Positions 27,499-35,639 of a stretch of 64,000 bases of DNA are shown here, in pieces. The stretch is taken from positions 332,701-396,700 of the forward strand of contig NZ_MCIA01000031.1 of NCBI RefSeq assembly GCF_003609635.1. Direction: 5' to 3'. This stretch comes from Lacrimispora algidixylanolytica (lineage in GTDB: Bacteria; Bacillota; Clostridia; Lachnospirales; Lachnospiraceae). A model generated the notes under the pieces. It made no database searches. It saw only the letters and a program-made list of their open reading frames with translations, and was not told where the DNA came from. Each line of letters opens with the position of its first letter. The first letter of the stretch is position 1. The translations under genes and the position numbers were made by a program.

Positions 27499-27541
27499 AA
27501 AACTATATCAGATTAGATCAAATCATCGAAAAGGAGGGCCC

Positions 27542-28309
27542 ATGAAACCTAAACTGGAAGTTCACGGGGTCAGTTACTCCTATCATTCCCTTGAGGGTGA
27601 GACGCTGGCCCTTTCTGATATATCTTTTACGGCAGACAACGGGGAATTCCTTGCAATCGTCGGACCTTCCGGCTGTGGGAAATCCACCCTTTTATCTCTT
27701 CTCAGCGGATTGCTGACTCCTGATACGGGAGAAATCCTGATAGACGGTGTTCCTCAATCCGATTCTAGATCTAACATTGGCTATATGCTGCAAAGAGATC
27801 ACCTTTTTGAATGGCGGACCATCATGGGAAATGCTGAGCTTGGCCTGGAAATCCAGAGAAAGCTTGACGGCAGCTCCAAAGAAAAACTGCATCAGATGCT
27901 TCATACCTATGGTCTTGGTAGCTTTGAACAGGCCAAACCATCTGAATTGTCTGGAGGCATGAGACAACGTGCCGCGCTGGTCCGTACTCTGGCCCTGGAA
28001 CCAGACCTTCTTTTATTAGACGAACCGTTTTCAGCACTTGACTATCAGACCAGACTCTCTGTCTGTGATGACATTAGTTCTATTATAAAAAGCACTCAAA
28101 AAACTGCAATATTAATTACACATGATCTTTCCGAGGCAATTAGCGTAGCGGACAGGGTCATCATACTGACAAGCAGACCGGGAAGGCTCAAAGCCATTGT
28201 ACCGGTTTCCTTTGGAGATGAAAATCTAGGGCCATTGATGAGACGAAATATGCCGGAATTTTCCGTCTACTTCAATCAGGTATGGAAGGAGTTGCAGAAC
28301 CATGATTGA
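27542..28309 (+). CDS. SsuB/TauB/ThiZ-type ABC importer ATP-binding protein
   Basis: The 255-residue ATPase has Walker A GPSGCGKST near residue 41, Q-loop MLQRDHLFEWRTI, signature LSGGMRQRAALVRTLA, Walker B DLLLLDEPFSALD, and H-loop ILITHDLSEAI. The GPSGCGKST plus EW after the Q-loop place it in the nitrate/sulfonate/taurine/thiamine-precursor class. It overlaps the permease gene by 8 bases. No substrate-binding protein gene is next to it, so the substrate cannot be inferred from context. Confidence 0.9.
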   Translation: MKPKLEVHGVSYSYHSLEGETLALSDISFTADNGEFLAIVGPSGCGKSTLLSLLSGLLTPDTGEILIDGVPQSDSRSNIGYMLQRDHLFEWRTIMGNAELGLEIQRKLDGSSKEKLHQMLHTYGLGSFEQAKPSELSGGMRQRAALVRTLALEPDLLLLDEPFSALDYQTRLSVCDDISSIIKSTQKTAILITHDLSEAISVADRVIILTSRPGRLKAIVPVSFGDENLGPLMRRNMPEFSVYFNQVWKELQNHD

Positions 28310-29099
28310 GACTCATCCTTCATTAGCCCAGCAGGAATTCATACAAAAAGAAAAGACGCATCGCCGTAATGTGAGCGTTATCCGAATGCTACTGCTGGTC
28401 CTCTTTTTATCTCTTTGGGAGCTATGCGCAAGACTAGGATTTATTAATGACTTTATTTTCAGCTCCCCTACCCGCGTAACCATATGCTTTCTTGATATGG
28501 TAAAAGACAATTCCATTTTTGTTCATACCGGAGTGACAGTAATGGAAACCCTAATAAGCTTTGCCCTGGTAGTCGTATTTGGACTTTTGATTTCCATACT
28601 TCTCTGGTCCAGCCGGAGCATATCTGAGGTTTTAGAACCTTATCTTGTTATGCTCAACAGCCTTCCAAAATCTGCTCTTGCCCCCATCTTAATCGTATGG
28701 CTTGGCAATAACATTAAGACCATTATTGTTGCATCTATATCAGTTGCTGTCTTTGGTTGTATCATGACCCTCCATACCGGCTTTTCTCAAACGGATCCGG
28801 ATAAGATCAAGCTGATCTATTCTCTTGGAGGAACAAAGAAGGATGTGTTATTAAAGGTATTGCTTCCCGGCTCTATCCCTTTGATTATCAGCAACATGAA
28901 GGTTAACATCGGTCTTTGCCTGGTAGGCGTTATTATTGGAGAATTCCTGGCTGCAAATAAGGGACTTGGATATTTGATTATATATGGAAGCCAGGTGTTT
29001 AAGATGGACCTGGTTGTCATGAGTATTGTGATTCTCTGCATTGTTTCTGCTTTCTTGTATCAGGGGATTACTTTGTTGGAGAAGAAGATTCGCTTCTGA
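28302..29099 (+). CDS. SsuC/TauC-type ABC importer permease
   Basis: The 265-residue membrane protein has six hydrophobic segments. The coupling motif reads YSLGGTKKDVLLKVLLPGSIPLIISNMKVNIGLCLVGVIIGEFLAANKGLGYLI (about residues 165-220), the usual EAA loop of this family, with NSLPKSALAPILIVWLG upstream. It pairs with the preceding ATPase. A strong terminator follows 18 bases after the stop, so the operon ends here without a binding-protein gene. Confidence 0.9.
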   Translation: MIETHPSLAQQEFIQKEKTHRRNVSVIRMLLLVLFLSLWELCARLGFINDFIFSSPTRVTICFLDMVKDNSIFVHTGVTVMETLISFALVVVFGLLISILLWSSRSISEVLEPYLVMLNSLPKSALAPILIVWLGNNIKTIIVASISVAVFGCIMTLHTGFSQTDPDKIKLIYSLGGTKKDVLLKVLLPGSIPLIISNMKVNIGLCLVGVIIGEFLAANKGLGYLIIYGSQVFKMDLVVMSIVILCIVSAFLYQGITLLEKKIRF

Positions 29100-29116
29100 C
29101 TGCAAAGTAATAAGAA

Positions 29117-29161
29117 AGGAGTTTTTACCAAATGGGAAATATCCATATGGTAAAAACTCCT
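29117..29161 (+). terminator. Terminator of the ABC importer operon
   Basis: Perfect 14-base arms AGGAGTTTTTACCA and TGGTAAAAACTCCT around a 17-base loop. Confidence 0.75.
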
Positions 29162-29300
29162 AAAATTATGGAATTTGGGCATCCTCCTGTGATACACTCT
29201 GGGGCTTATTTTTTGACATGGACAGACCGCTTCGGATTATTAAAAAAGCTGCTGAAATTGTGACAGTGCAAAGGTTTTGGTTCATTTTTAGACGGAAGAA

Positions 29301-29309
29301 TGGTATAAT
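29301..29309 (+). promoter_or_regulatory. Extended -10 promoter for the AraC-domain / map gene pair
   Basis: TGGTATAAT is a full TGnTATAAT element; the -35 region (TTCATT at 29281) is weak, as is usual for extended -10 promoters. The leader to ATG 29405 is about 90 bases. Confidence 0.55.
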
Positions 29310-29404
29310 GCTTTTATTTAATTTTCACGTTGTTTTTTATATGTGCAACTTATATCAGGTAATTATCTGCGAGGGTTGATATACTGGGTAAAGGAGTGAA
29401 GCAA

Positions 29405-29752
29405 ATGTCTGTACAAACAATAGAGTCAATGGCCAAGTGGGTCGAAAATAATATAACTGAGAATCCAAGCCTGCAAAATATGTCATCTTATGTTGGTTAT
29501 TCACCTTTTTACTGTTCTGCAAAGTTTCACGAACATATGGGTATGACATATAAACAATTTCTTGCTCAATGCAGATTAAAAGCTGCTACATATGACCTTT
29601 ACACGACCAATGACAAAATTATTGATATTGCGTTCCGTTATGGATACTCTTCATCAGAAGCGTTCGCTAGAGCATTTTCTCAAGCATTTCAATGTTCACC
29701 ACGGCAATATCGGAAAACTTACGCTGTTACTCTTGGCGGACTCAGTCCCTAG
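29405..29752 (+). CDS. Stand-alone AraC-type DNA-binding domain protein
   Basis: The 115-residue product is just the double helix-turn-helix of the AraC/XylS family, with no sensor domain. Helix pair one: LQNMSSYVGYSPFYCSAKFHEHMGMTYKQFL. Linker and pair two: RLKAATYDLYTTNDKIIDIAFRYGYSSSEAFARAFSQAFQCSPRQYRK. I choose ATG 29405 (AAGGAG 8 bases before) over a GTG at 29396. Its stop is 41 bases from the methionine aminopeptidase start, so the two are probably one transcript. Such solo domains resemble SoxS/MarA or Ada fragments; the stimulus is unknown. Confidence 0.85.
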   Translation: MSVQTIESMAKWVENNITENPSLQNMSSYVGYSPFYCSAKFHEHMGMTYKQFLAQCRLKAATYDLYTTNDKIIDIAFRYGYSSSEAFARAFSQAFQCSPRQYRKTYAVTLGGLSP

Positions 29753-29793
29753 ATGTATTGCTTTCTCCAAATTGGTTAACGCAAGGAGATAAA

Positions 29794-30669
29794 ATGTCTA
29801 ATAAATTTGGAAGAAACGACCTCTGCTGGTGTGGTAGCGGTCAAAAATATAAAAAATGCCATTGCCCTATTGATGAACAAATCGAAATTTATCGCTTTGA
29901 GGGATACAAAGTACCTCATCAAAAACTGTTAAAAACCAAAAAACAGATTGAAGGAATTCGAGAAAGCGGAAAAATAAATATCGCATTACTTGATTATATT
30001 GGAAATTATGTTGTTGATGGGGTAAGTACGGAAGAACTTGATAGGCTTATTTTCAAAAAGACAAAAGAACTTGGTGGCATTCCAGCAGACCTTCATTATG
30101 AAGGATACCCTAAGAGCACGTGTATCTCAATTAATGATGTTGTATGTCATGGTATTCCCTCTGAGCGTGTGTTTCTGCGAAATGGTGACATCGTCAATAT
30201 TGATTTATCTACAATTTACAAAGGCTTTTTTTCTGACTCTTCACGTATGTTTTGTATCGGTTCTGTTTCCGCTAATAATCAAAAATTGGTTAATATTGCA
30301 AAAGAGTGTGTGGAACTGGGTATTTTGCAGGTAAAACCGTGGGGATTTCTCGGCGATATTGGGCAAGCAGTTAATGATCATGCAAAAAAAAATGGGTATT
30401 CTGTTGTAAAGGAAATAGGAGGTCATGGTATTGGTCTGCAATTTCATGAAGAGCCTTGGGTGGGCTATGTAGCAAAGCAAAGGACTGGAATGCTCTTGGT
30501 TCCGGGACTTGTTTTTACTATAGAGCCTATGATAAATATGGGAAAAGCCAATATAATTACAGATCCAAGTGATGATTGGACCATATACACTGCTGACGGA
30601 AAACCCTCTGCACAATGGGAAAAAACAGTATTGGTAACAGAATCGGGCCATGAAGTATTAGCATACTAA
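29794..30669 (+). CDS. map: Type I methionine aminopeptidase with N-terminal SEC-C zinc motif
   Basis: The 291-residue enzyme removes the initiator methionine from nascent proteins. Residues about 6-23 (GRNDLCWCGSGQKYKKCHC) are a SEC-C motif that binds zinc. The pita-bread fold follows, with HYEGYPKSTCISINDVVCHG, the metal Asp residues in IVNIDLSTIYKGFFSDSSRMF, His in GGHGIGLQFHEEPWV, Glu in FTIEPM and Glu in WEKTVLVTESG. AAGGAGATAAA precedes ATG 29794. SEC-C-bearing forms are common second copies in Firmicutes; pairing with an AraC domain suggests regulated expression rather than housekeeping. Confidence 0.93.
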   Translation: MSNKFGRNDLCWCGSGQKYKKCHCPIDEQIEIYRFEGYKVPHQKLLKTKKQIEGIRESGKINIALLDYIGNYVVDGVSTEELDRLIFKKTKELGGIPADLHYEGYPKSTCISINDVVCHGIPSERVFLRNGDIVNIDLSTIYKGFFSDSSRMFCIGSVSANNQKLVNIAKECVELGILQVKPWGFLGDIGQAVNDHAKKNGYSVVKEIGGHGIGLQFHEEPWVGYVAKQRTGMLLVPGLVFTIEPMINMGKANIITDPSDDWTIYTADGKPSAQWEKTVLVTESGHEVLAY

Positions 30670-30675
30670 TGAACA

Positions 30676-30748
30676 CAGATTCTGTTTGTCAATAGACAAA
30701 TTTTAGATGAGCACGTGAAAGTTTGAACCTGTTGACAAATAGATTCTG
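30676..30748. repeat. Long imperfect hairpin after the map gene
   Basis: Eighteen-base arms (30676-30693 and 30731-30748) pair with one mismatch and two wobble pairs around a 37-base loop, seven bases after the stop. The right arm is followed by AATTCTTT. It may terminate map, or be a miniature repeat remnant. Confidence 0.45.
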
Positions 30749-30875
30749 AATTCTTTGTGCATTAACTTTATGGTCATTTACTTCAAAAAACTGGTAAAGC
30801 ACGGTAGCTCCTTTTATCTATTCAACTATTTTGCAGAGCTTCCGCGTTTACCAAGCTTATTCTATTTGCTATATA

Positions 30876-31892
30876 TTACTTCTTCACCACACTTCCATCT
30901 GGATAACGGGCAAATCTTCCCATTTCCCTTTCATGAACTGGCTCATCATCGGGCCATGGCCAACCACCAAACTGCGTATTCTGATAATCCGCATATGCCT
31001 TTTGTATTTCCTCTTCGGTATTCATAACAAATGGTCCATATTGCGCAACTGGCTCATTGATTGGTTCCCCTTCTAAGAGTAAAACGAAACTGGTTTTATC
31101 TCCATTTACCACCGTAATTTGATTTTCTCCGGATAGCTTGATTCGAGAGGAGGGATCAATATTATTACCATCTATGGTAATATAACTGCTTCCTTCATAA
31201 TAATACAGGTTACGGTTTAAGGTCTTAGAACCTGCAGCGATATGAAACTCTGCCTCGGGCTCCAGCTCCACAAGCTGGATTCCTACATGATTTTCTTCCT
31301 TTGCTGCCCATGAATCTTTCGTTGGCTTCAAACTTTTTTTGTCATCATATTTTCCAGCAATTAATCGGATGGTTGCTGTCTTTCCTTTTTCATTTGTATG
31401 CTTTATCACTGGAATCTCTTCTGCCCATAACATCTTGTAATCCGGATCTGTGAATTTACTCTTAGCCGGTAAGTTCAGCCAGATTTGAAATAATTCTAGA
31501 GGATTTTCCTTATCCTGATGAACCAGTGGGAACATCTCTACATGCTGGCATCCTTCCCCGGTAGTGAGCCACTGGACATCTCCATTTCCATAACGACCTT
31601 CCGCTCCCTTGGAATCAAAATGGTCAACAATTCCTTCCAGTACAACGGTAACAGTCTCAAAACCACGGTGTGGATGAACTGGAAATCCAGGGATTTTTTC
31701 TCCATGATACATACTAAAACCGTCTTTTCCTGAGAAATCATTTCCCATTCTTCTACCTGCTAAAGAAACCGCAGGCCCCTGTACCTCATTCCCTGCCGGG
31801 AATTGATCCTGGTGATGCATACATGCCAGAAATGGACTGTCCATCCCCCATTGAAATCCTATTTTTTCAATTGTCTTTATCTTTTTACTCAT
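30876..31892 (-). CDS. Pirin family protein
   Basis: The 338-residue two-cupin protein carries the pirin N-domain metal site FPVHPHRGFETVTVVLEG and a later GDVQWLTTGEGCQHVEMFP, giving the His/His/His/Glu iron ligands. The C-domain (about 190-290) is the second cupin. Bacterial pirins are linked to quercetinase activity or redox sensing; the role here is unknown. I start at ATG 31892 (MSKKIKTIEK), with AAGGAG about 9 bases upstream. Its first 8 bases overlap the end of the MarR gene, so it is translationally coupled to its probable regulator. Confidence 0.9.
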   Translation of the reverse strand: MSKKIKTIEKIGFQWGMDSPFLACMHHQDQFPAGNEVQGPAVSLAGRRMGNDFSGKDGFSMYHGEKIPGFPVHPHRGFETVTVVLEGIVDHFDSKGAEGRYGNGDVQWLTTGEGCQHVEMFPLVHQDKENPLELFQIWLNLPAKSKFTDPDYKMLWAEEIPVIKHTNEKGKTATIRLIAGKYDDKKSLKPTKDSWAAKEENHVGIQLVELEPEAEFHIAAGSKTLNRNLYYYEGSSYITIDGNNIDPSSRIKLSGENQITVVNGDKTSFVLLLEGEPINEPVAQYGPFVMNTEEEIQKAYADYQNTQFGGWPWPDDEPVHEREMGRFARYPDGSVVKK

Positions 31893-32346
31893 TTGATTCA
31901 CTCCTTGTGTTTATTTTTTTCAACAGATGCACTAACATTTCTTTTTCCTCTTCCTTAAGTCCCGTAAAACTATCTGCCAAATCATCCACATGTCTGGGAA
32001 ATATCTCTTCGATTTTGTTTCTCCCTTTTTGTGTGATTGCAATAATATAGGACCTTTTATCATTTGGATTTGGATGTCTTTCTATCATGGCATCTTTTTC
32101 TAAGTTATTAATTACCACCGTCATATTGCCGGAGGTAGAAAGAATACTATCAATGATCTCGTTAATTGTTAAATCGCCTTTGTGGTACAATGCCTCCAGC
32201 ACAGCAAATTGCGCTGATGTAAGACCACCCTGGTTAAAGATGGTGCCCGCTCTTCTATGCAATGCCTGAGTTGTTCGGCTAAGTCCTATAAATGCTTTTA
32301 GATTTAGATCATTTTCTTTTCCATAAGAGATTTTATTTTTTTTCAT
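31885..32346 (-). CDS. MarR-family transcriptional regulator
   Basis: The 153-residue protein has the winged helix of MarR: LTSAQFAVLEALYHKGDLTINEIIDSILSTSGNMTVVINNLEKDAMIERHPNPNDKRSYIIAITQKGR, with the DxRS wing motif (DKRSY). Long helices at both ends form the dimer interface. It precedes and overlaps the pirin gene. The promoter directly upstream has a 20-bp palindrome within its spacer, so autoregulation of marR-pirin is very likely. A single Cys is not seen in the sensor region, so thiol sensing as in OhrR is not suggested. The ATG at 32346 has no ribosome site. Confidence 0.92.
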   Translation of the reverse strand: MKKNKISYGKENDLNLKAFIGLSRTTQALHRRAGTIFNQGGLTSAQFAVLEALYHKGDLTINEIIDSILSTSGNMTVVINNLEKDAMIERHPNPNDKRSYIIAITQKGRNKIEEIFPRHVDDLADSFTGLKEEEKEMLVHLLKKINTRSESNE

Positions 32347-32352
32347 ACTTTT

Positions 32353-32381
32353 AATATATCACTAATTAGTGATATTGTCAA
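32353..32381 (-). promoter_or_regulatory. MarR-controlled promoter with operator in the spacer
   Basis: On the minus strand TTGACA (32376-32381), 17 bases, TATATT (32353-32358). The perfect 20-bp palindrome ATATCACTAATTAGTGAT AT covers 32356-32375, filling the spacer and touching both boxes. The -10 ends only 6 bases before the ATG at 32346, so the transcript should be leaderless or nearly so. Confidence 0.8.
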
Positions 32382-32543
32382 ATGCGTTTTGTGAGTTTAG
32401 GAATATCTGCTCACTTTCCCATTACACCCGTAAGTGATAATCATGGATTGTCAACGGTTACATTGGACGGACTAATATTAAAACCACAATATGCAATTCC
32501 TTTCAATAAAAAGGAAGTCCAGTCACTCATACTTGCCACTTAA
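32382..32543 (+). CDS. Possible 53-residue ORF or gene remnant, unassigned
   Basis: An open frame from ATG 32382 to TAA 32543 reads MRFVSLGISAHFPITPVS then DNHGLSTVTLDGLILKPQY and ends QSLILAT. The composition looks protein-like, but there is no ribosome site and the ATG lies right against the -35 of the divergent marR promoter. It may be the tail of a lost gene, or chance. The rest of 32544-32618 shows nothing. Confidence 0.2.
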   Translation: MRFVSLGISAHFPITPVSDNHGLSTVTLDGLILKPQYAIPFNKKEVQSLILAT

Positions 32544-32618
32544 TGGCTGTTGGTATCAATGTCTGAACTCCCTGTGTTTATATCTATTTCTATCAGTTCA
32601 ATTAGTTTTAAATTATTC

Positions 32619-33137
32619 TTACTTATTTACCTCTAATGCTTCCAGCCTGGCATAGATTTGCTCCTGTCTCTCAACGAGTCTATCCAACTTAGCGTGCAAA
32701 TCCTCCACAATTAATTCTGATTTTAAATTTACGCGGTAATCATTTTCTGCTCGAAGTCGATCTTTTTTCTCCTGGCGGTTTTGACTCATCATAATGACTG
32801 GTGCCTGAAGCGCGGCTACACAAGATAATATCAGATTTAATAAGATAAAGGGGTAAGGATCAAAGGCATGAACTGTAATCACAACTGTATTTATGAGAAT
32901 CCAGAGCATTAACACTGCGCCAAACCCCAATATAAACCTCCAACTACCTGCCACACTTGCTAGACGATCTGCAATTCTATCTCCCTTTGTTGCAGTGTCT
33001 TGATGGCTATTGTTTAGATTTTCAGCAACCTGCTGATTTAGAAGCAAGTGAATGATATCCTCTTCCTCCGATATATTCTCCATATCCTTACATAGAATCT
33101 GACGGACAATTTCTTCATTACTTAGCCTATTAGACAT
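32619..33137 (-). CDS. DUF1003 family membrane protein
   Basis: The 172-residue product has two transmembrane helices (ILGFGAVLMLWILINTVVI and PFILLNLILSCVAALQAPVIMM) joined by the conserved HAFDPYPF loop and followed by SQNRQEKKDRLRAENDYRVNLKSELIVEDLHAKLDRL, the family hallmark, which is a coiled coil. Function is unknown; some members are tied to envelope or ion stress. AAGGAG lies 8 bases before the ATG. It is monocistronic. Confidence 0.88.
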   Translation of the reverse strand: MSNRLSNEEIVRQILCKDMENISEEEDIIHLLLNQQVAENLNNSHQDTATKGDRIADRLASVAGSWRFILGFGAVLMLWILINTVVITVHAFDPYPFILLNLILSCVAALQAPVIMMSQNRQEKKDRLRAENDYRVNLKSELIVEDLHAKLDRLVERQEQIYARLEALEVNK

Positions 33138-33329
33138 GAAACACGCTCCTTTTCATCATTTTTATTTATTGTAGCACTTCAGTTTGCATGTTGAAAGCAC
33201 TATAAGATAAACTTTTATTTGAATATTATCTTGGACATACTGATATCCTTTTGACTTAAGATACTTTATGTCAAATGTAATGAGCTTCTACCCTCTTTTT
33301 ACTATTTCGCCTTCCGCTCCTTCTATTTA

Positions 33330-35435
33330 TTATTTTCTTACCAAATACAACGCGACCGCCTTTTTATTCTCCATAGGGCGATACTTAAGTATTCCTTTTT
33401 CAATTACGATCTCCGCCTTGGAATCAGAAAACACATCTTCTATATAACAAGGACAGTCTTTAGGAAGAGAAACTTCTATTATCTCAGGTAGAGTACCATC
33501 AAAGATATGGATCGTTATGTAAGCGTTATCCCCATCTTCTCCCACCCGTAAAATAGCCTGCCACCCTTCCGGGTGACGGATGCTTGACACCTCCGGCCCA
33601 AACCGGTGTGATTGACCTTTCTTAATGACTGGTGATATTTTCTTATAAAACTCCATTCCCTTCTCAATGATATTCCACTGATCCATGCGAAGCCGAGTAA
33701 CATCACCTGACAGGCACATTCTTCCCAAAAACGTAGCTGCTATGGAATAAGCGATCCTCTTAAGGGAATCCTCCTGTCTGATCACTGCCCATATCTGGCT
33801 TTGCCTTGGCAGAACGGCTCGATGAAGATTAGCCGCTATGATAGGGATTTCCTCGCACTCATGAGCATCGGAAAAGGAAGCCATGCTAGTTGCTGCCATG
33901 AACCTCGGTTCCAGACGATGACCACCAGAAGCACAATTTTCCAACACCATCCCTGGAATTTCACGTTTCACTTTTTCTAAGAAATTATACGTCTTTTCTA
34001 TATTAACGCGGAGTCCTTCTCCTAATGATTCAAAACCGTCACAACCAATTCCTATGGTATCATTGTAATCAATCTTCATGTATTCAAAGCCGTATTCTTT
34101 TAAAAATCCGATGACTTTTTCTGTTAGATATTCCTCAACCCATGGATCCTTCATATCCCAGAAACGACGTCTTGATGTAGTGAGAACTTTTCCGTCAATA
34201 TGGAGAAGGTGTTCTTCCATTTCATAAGCCTTAGATGCTTTTCCTACGCCTTCTATTTCAAACCATATTCCTGGTTTTAAACCTGCATCTTTAATCGCCT
34301 GTACTGTCTTTAACATTCCCTCAGGAAATAGTTCTTCCGATATCTCATAATCACCCATGCTCATATCCCAGGGAACTCCGGCCTGCTTATACCAGCCACA
34401 GTCAATTACAAAATAGGTGAAACCTTTTCCTTTCACAGCATCTAGGATTTCCCTTATGTTTTCATGAGAGGGGCATCCCCAGGTGGTACAGTATTCGTTA
34501 AATACAATGGGAAGCTCCTGCTCCTCTTCTGGTCCTGCATCTGCAGCTCTTTGCCCGGCATCAGTCAGTCTTTTTGTAAAGACATCAATGGAATCCGTAT
34601 GACAAACGGAAACAATTGCCTTTGGGGTGATAAACCGTTCTCCAGGCTTTATCTCTTTCAGCCAATGACCAAACTCCCGATCCGCCAAACCGCCACTGAT
34701 GGCAATATCTTCATCCTTTCGATATATCTCCATCTGCCAGGAAGCACCATGAGCCAACCAAACGCCCCAGAATACATGATTTTTCCTGTCTTCCACCGTC
34801 AGAAATGGAAAATAGTGGTTGACTGGCAAGGATCCGATTTGCCCAAAGCGTTCACACCTTACCGCCTCCAAGGTCCAGGAAGCGTCAAGCTGAAGCTCCT
34901 CTATGGTCTGAGTGGAAAGTTTTCCTTCCTGACTCCAACGGCTCATTAGGCGGTGTATCAAGATTTCATGATGGCCGTCTCCTTCTAAGTAAGGGGAGAT
35001 TCCTGACAGAGAAAAGCTGGAGAACATTTCAATGGAAATTGGTGTATTGCTTTGATTGATCAGTTCATTCCATAGTTCAACCGTTCTTTCTCCTTCCACC
35101 CAATTCAGATAGTGACGGATTTCATATCCTCGCTGGTCAGCTAGATACGTGATGACCGTCTGACCATCTTCTTTTAGAAGCACTTCCTGGTGTTTAAAAG
35201 TAAGACGTTCCACGCTCTCACTGTTGCGCAGAGTATTACCGCAAGCATACCCCCCTGGATAAATATCTCCGGTGATTTTTAACTGTACCATTCCATCTAG
35301 CTTAGCCCTTTTTTGTATCTCTTTTGGAATCGGCATACTGCTCGGGTATAATTGAAGCCCTAAATGCTGTTTTTCGTCAACGATATAACGTGCCACCATA
35401 TCTCCTAAGATATATTCCTTCATAATAGAATCCAT
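33330..35435 (-). CDS. GH36 family alpha-galactosidase (cytoplasmic)
   Basis: The 701-residue enzyme has no signal peptide and probably hydrolyses imported alpha-galactosides (melibiose/raffinose type). An N-terminal beta-supersandwich (about 1-290) precedes a TIM barrel. The nucleophile Asp is in MKIDYND near residue 453, after FDMK-like DMKDPWVEEYL. The acid/base Asp is in SFSDAHE near 520; the substrate-loop Cys is in ENCASGGHRLEP. WGCPSHENIREIL and FVIDCGWYKQAG are typical. GGGGGAAG precedes ATG 35435. No sugar transporter is adjacent, so the substrate supply is not shown. Some GH36 members act on other alpha-linked sugars. Confidence 0.85.
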   Translation of the reverse strand: MDSIMKEYILGDMVARYIVDEKQHLGLQLYPSSMPIPKEIQKRAKLDGMVQLKITGDIYPGGYACGNTLRNSESVERLTFKHQEVLLKEDGQTVITYLADQRGYEIRHYLNWVEGERTVELWNELINQSNTPISIEMFSSFSLSGISPYLEGDGHHEILIHRLMSRWSQEGKLSTQTIEELQLDASWTLEAVRCERFGQIGSLPVNHYFPFLTVEDRKNHVFWGVWLAHGASWQMEIYRKDEDIAISGGLADREFGHWLKEIKPGERFITPKAIVSVCHTDSIDVFTKRLTDAGQRAADAGPEEEQELPIVFNEYCTTWGCPSHENIREILDAVKGKGFTYFVIDCGWYKQAGVPWDMSMGDYEISEELFPEGMLKTVQAIKDAGLKPGIWFEIEGVGKASKAYEMEEHLLHIDGKVLTTSRRRFWDMKDPWVEEYLTEKVIGFLKEYGFEYMKIDYNDTIGIGCDGFESLGEGLRVNIEKTYNFLEKVKREIPGMVLENCASGGHRLEPRFMAATSMASFSDAHECEEIPIIAANLHRAVLPRQSQIWAVIRQEDSLKRIAYSIAATFLGRMCLSGDVTRLRMDQWNIIEKGMEFYKKISPVIKKGQSHRFGPEVSSIRHPEGWQAILRVGEDGDNAYITIHIFDGTLPEIIEVSLPKDCPCYIEDVFSDSKAEIVIEKGILKYRPMENKKAVALYLVRK

Positions 35436-35562
35436 ATACTTCCCCCATTATTCTCACAGTGCCCCAACCGTCATATCTATTCTAAGATAACTCAGCAGGC
35501 GTATAAACTAAGACGCGATCCCCGTTCTATCTTTTATGTATGGATCACTAAGCTACTATAAT

Positions 35563-35607
35563 AAAAAAAGCTTATTCTGGATACTCGTAATGAGACCTGA
35601 ATAAGCT
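35563..35607 (-). terminator. Terminator of the DXS-like gene
   Basis: On the minus strand AGCTTATTC-A-GG pairs with CC-A-GAATAAGCT, followed by a run of seven T residues, about 30 bases after the stop at 35640. Confidence 0.85.
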
Positions 35608-35639
35608 CTATTTTATCATGCTATTTTATGGATTAAAAC

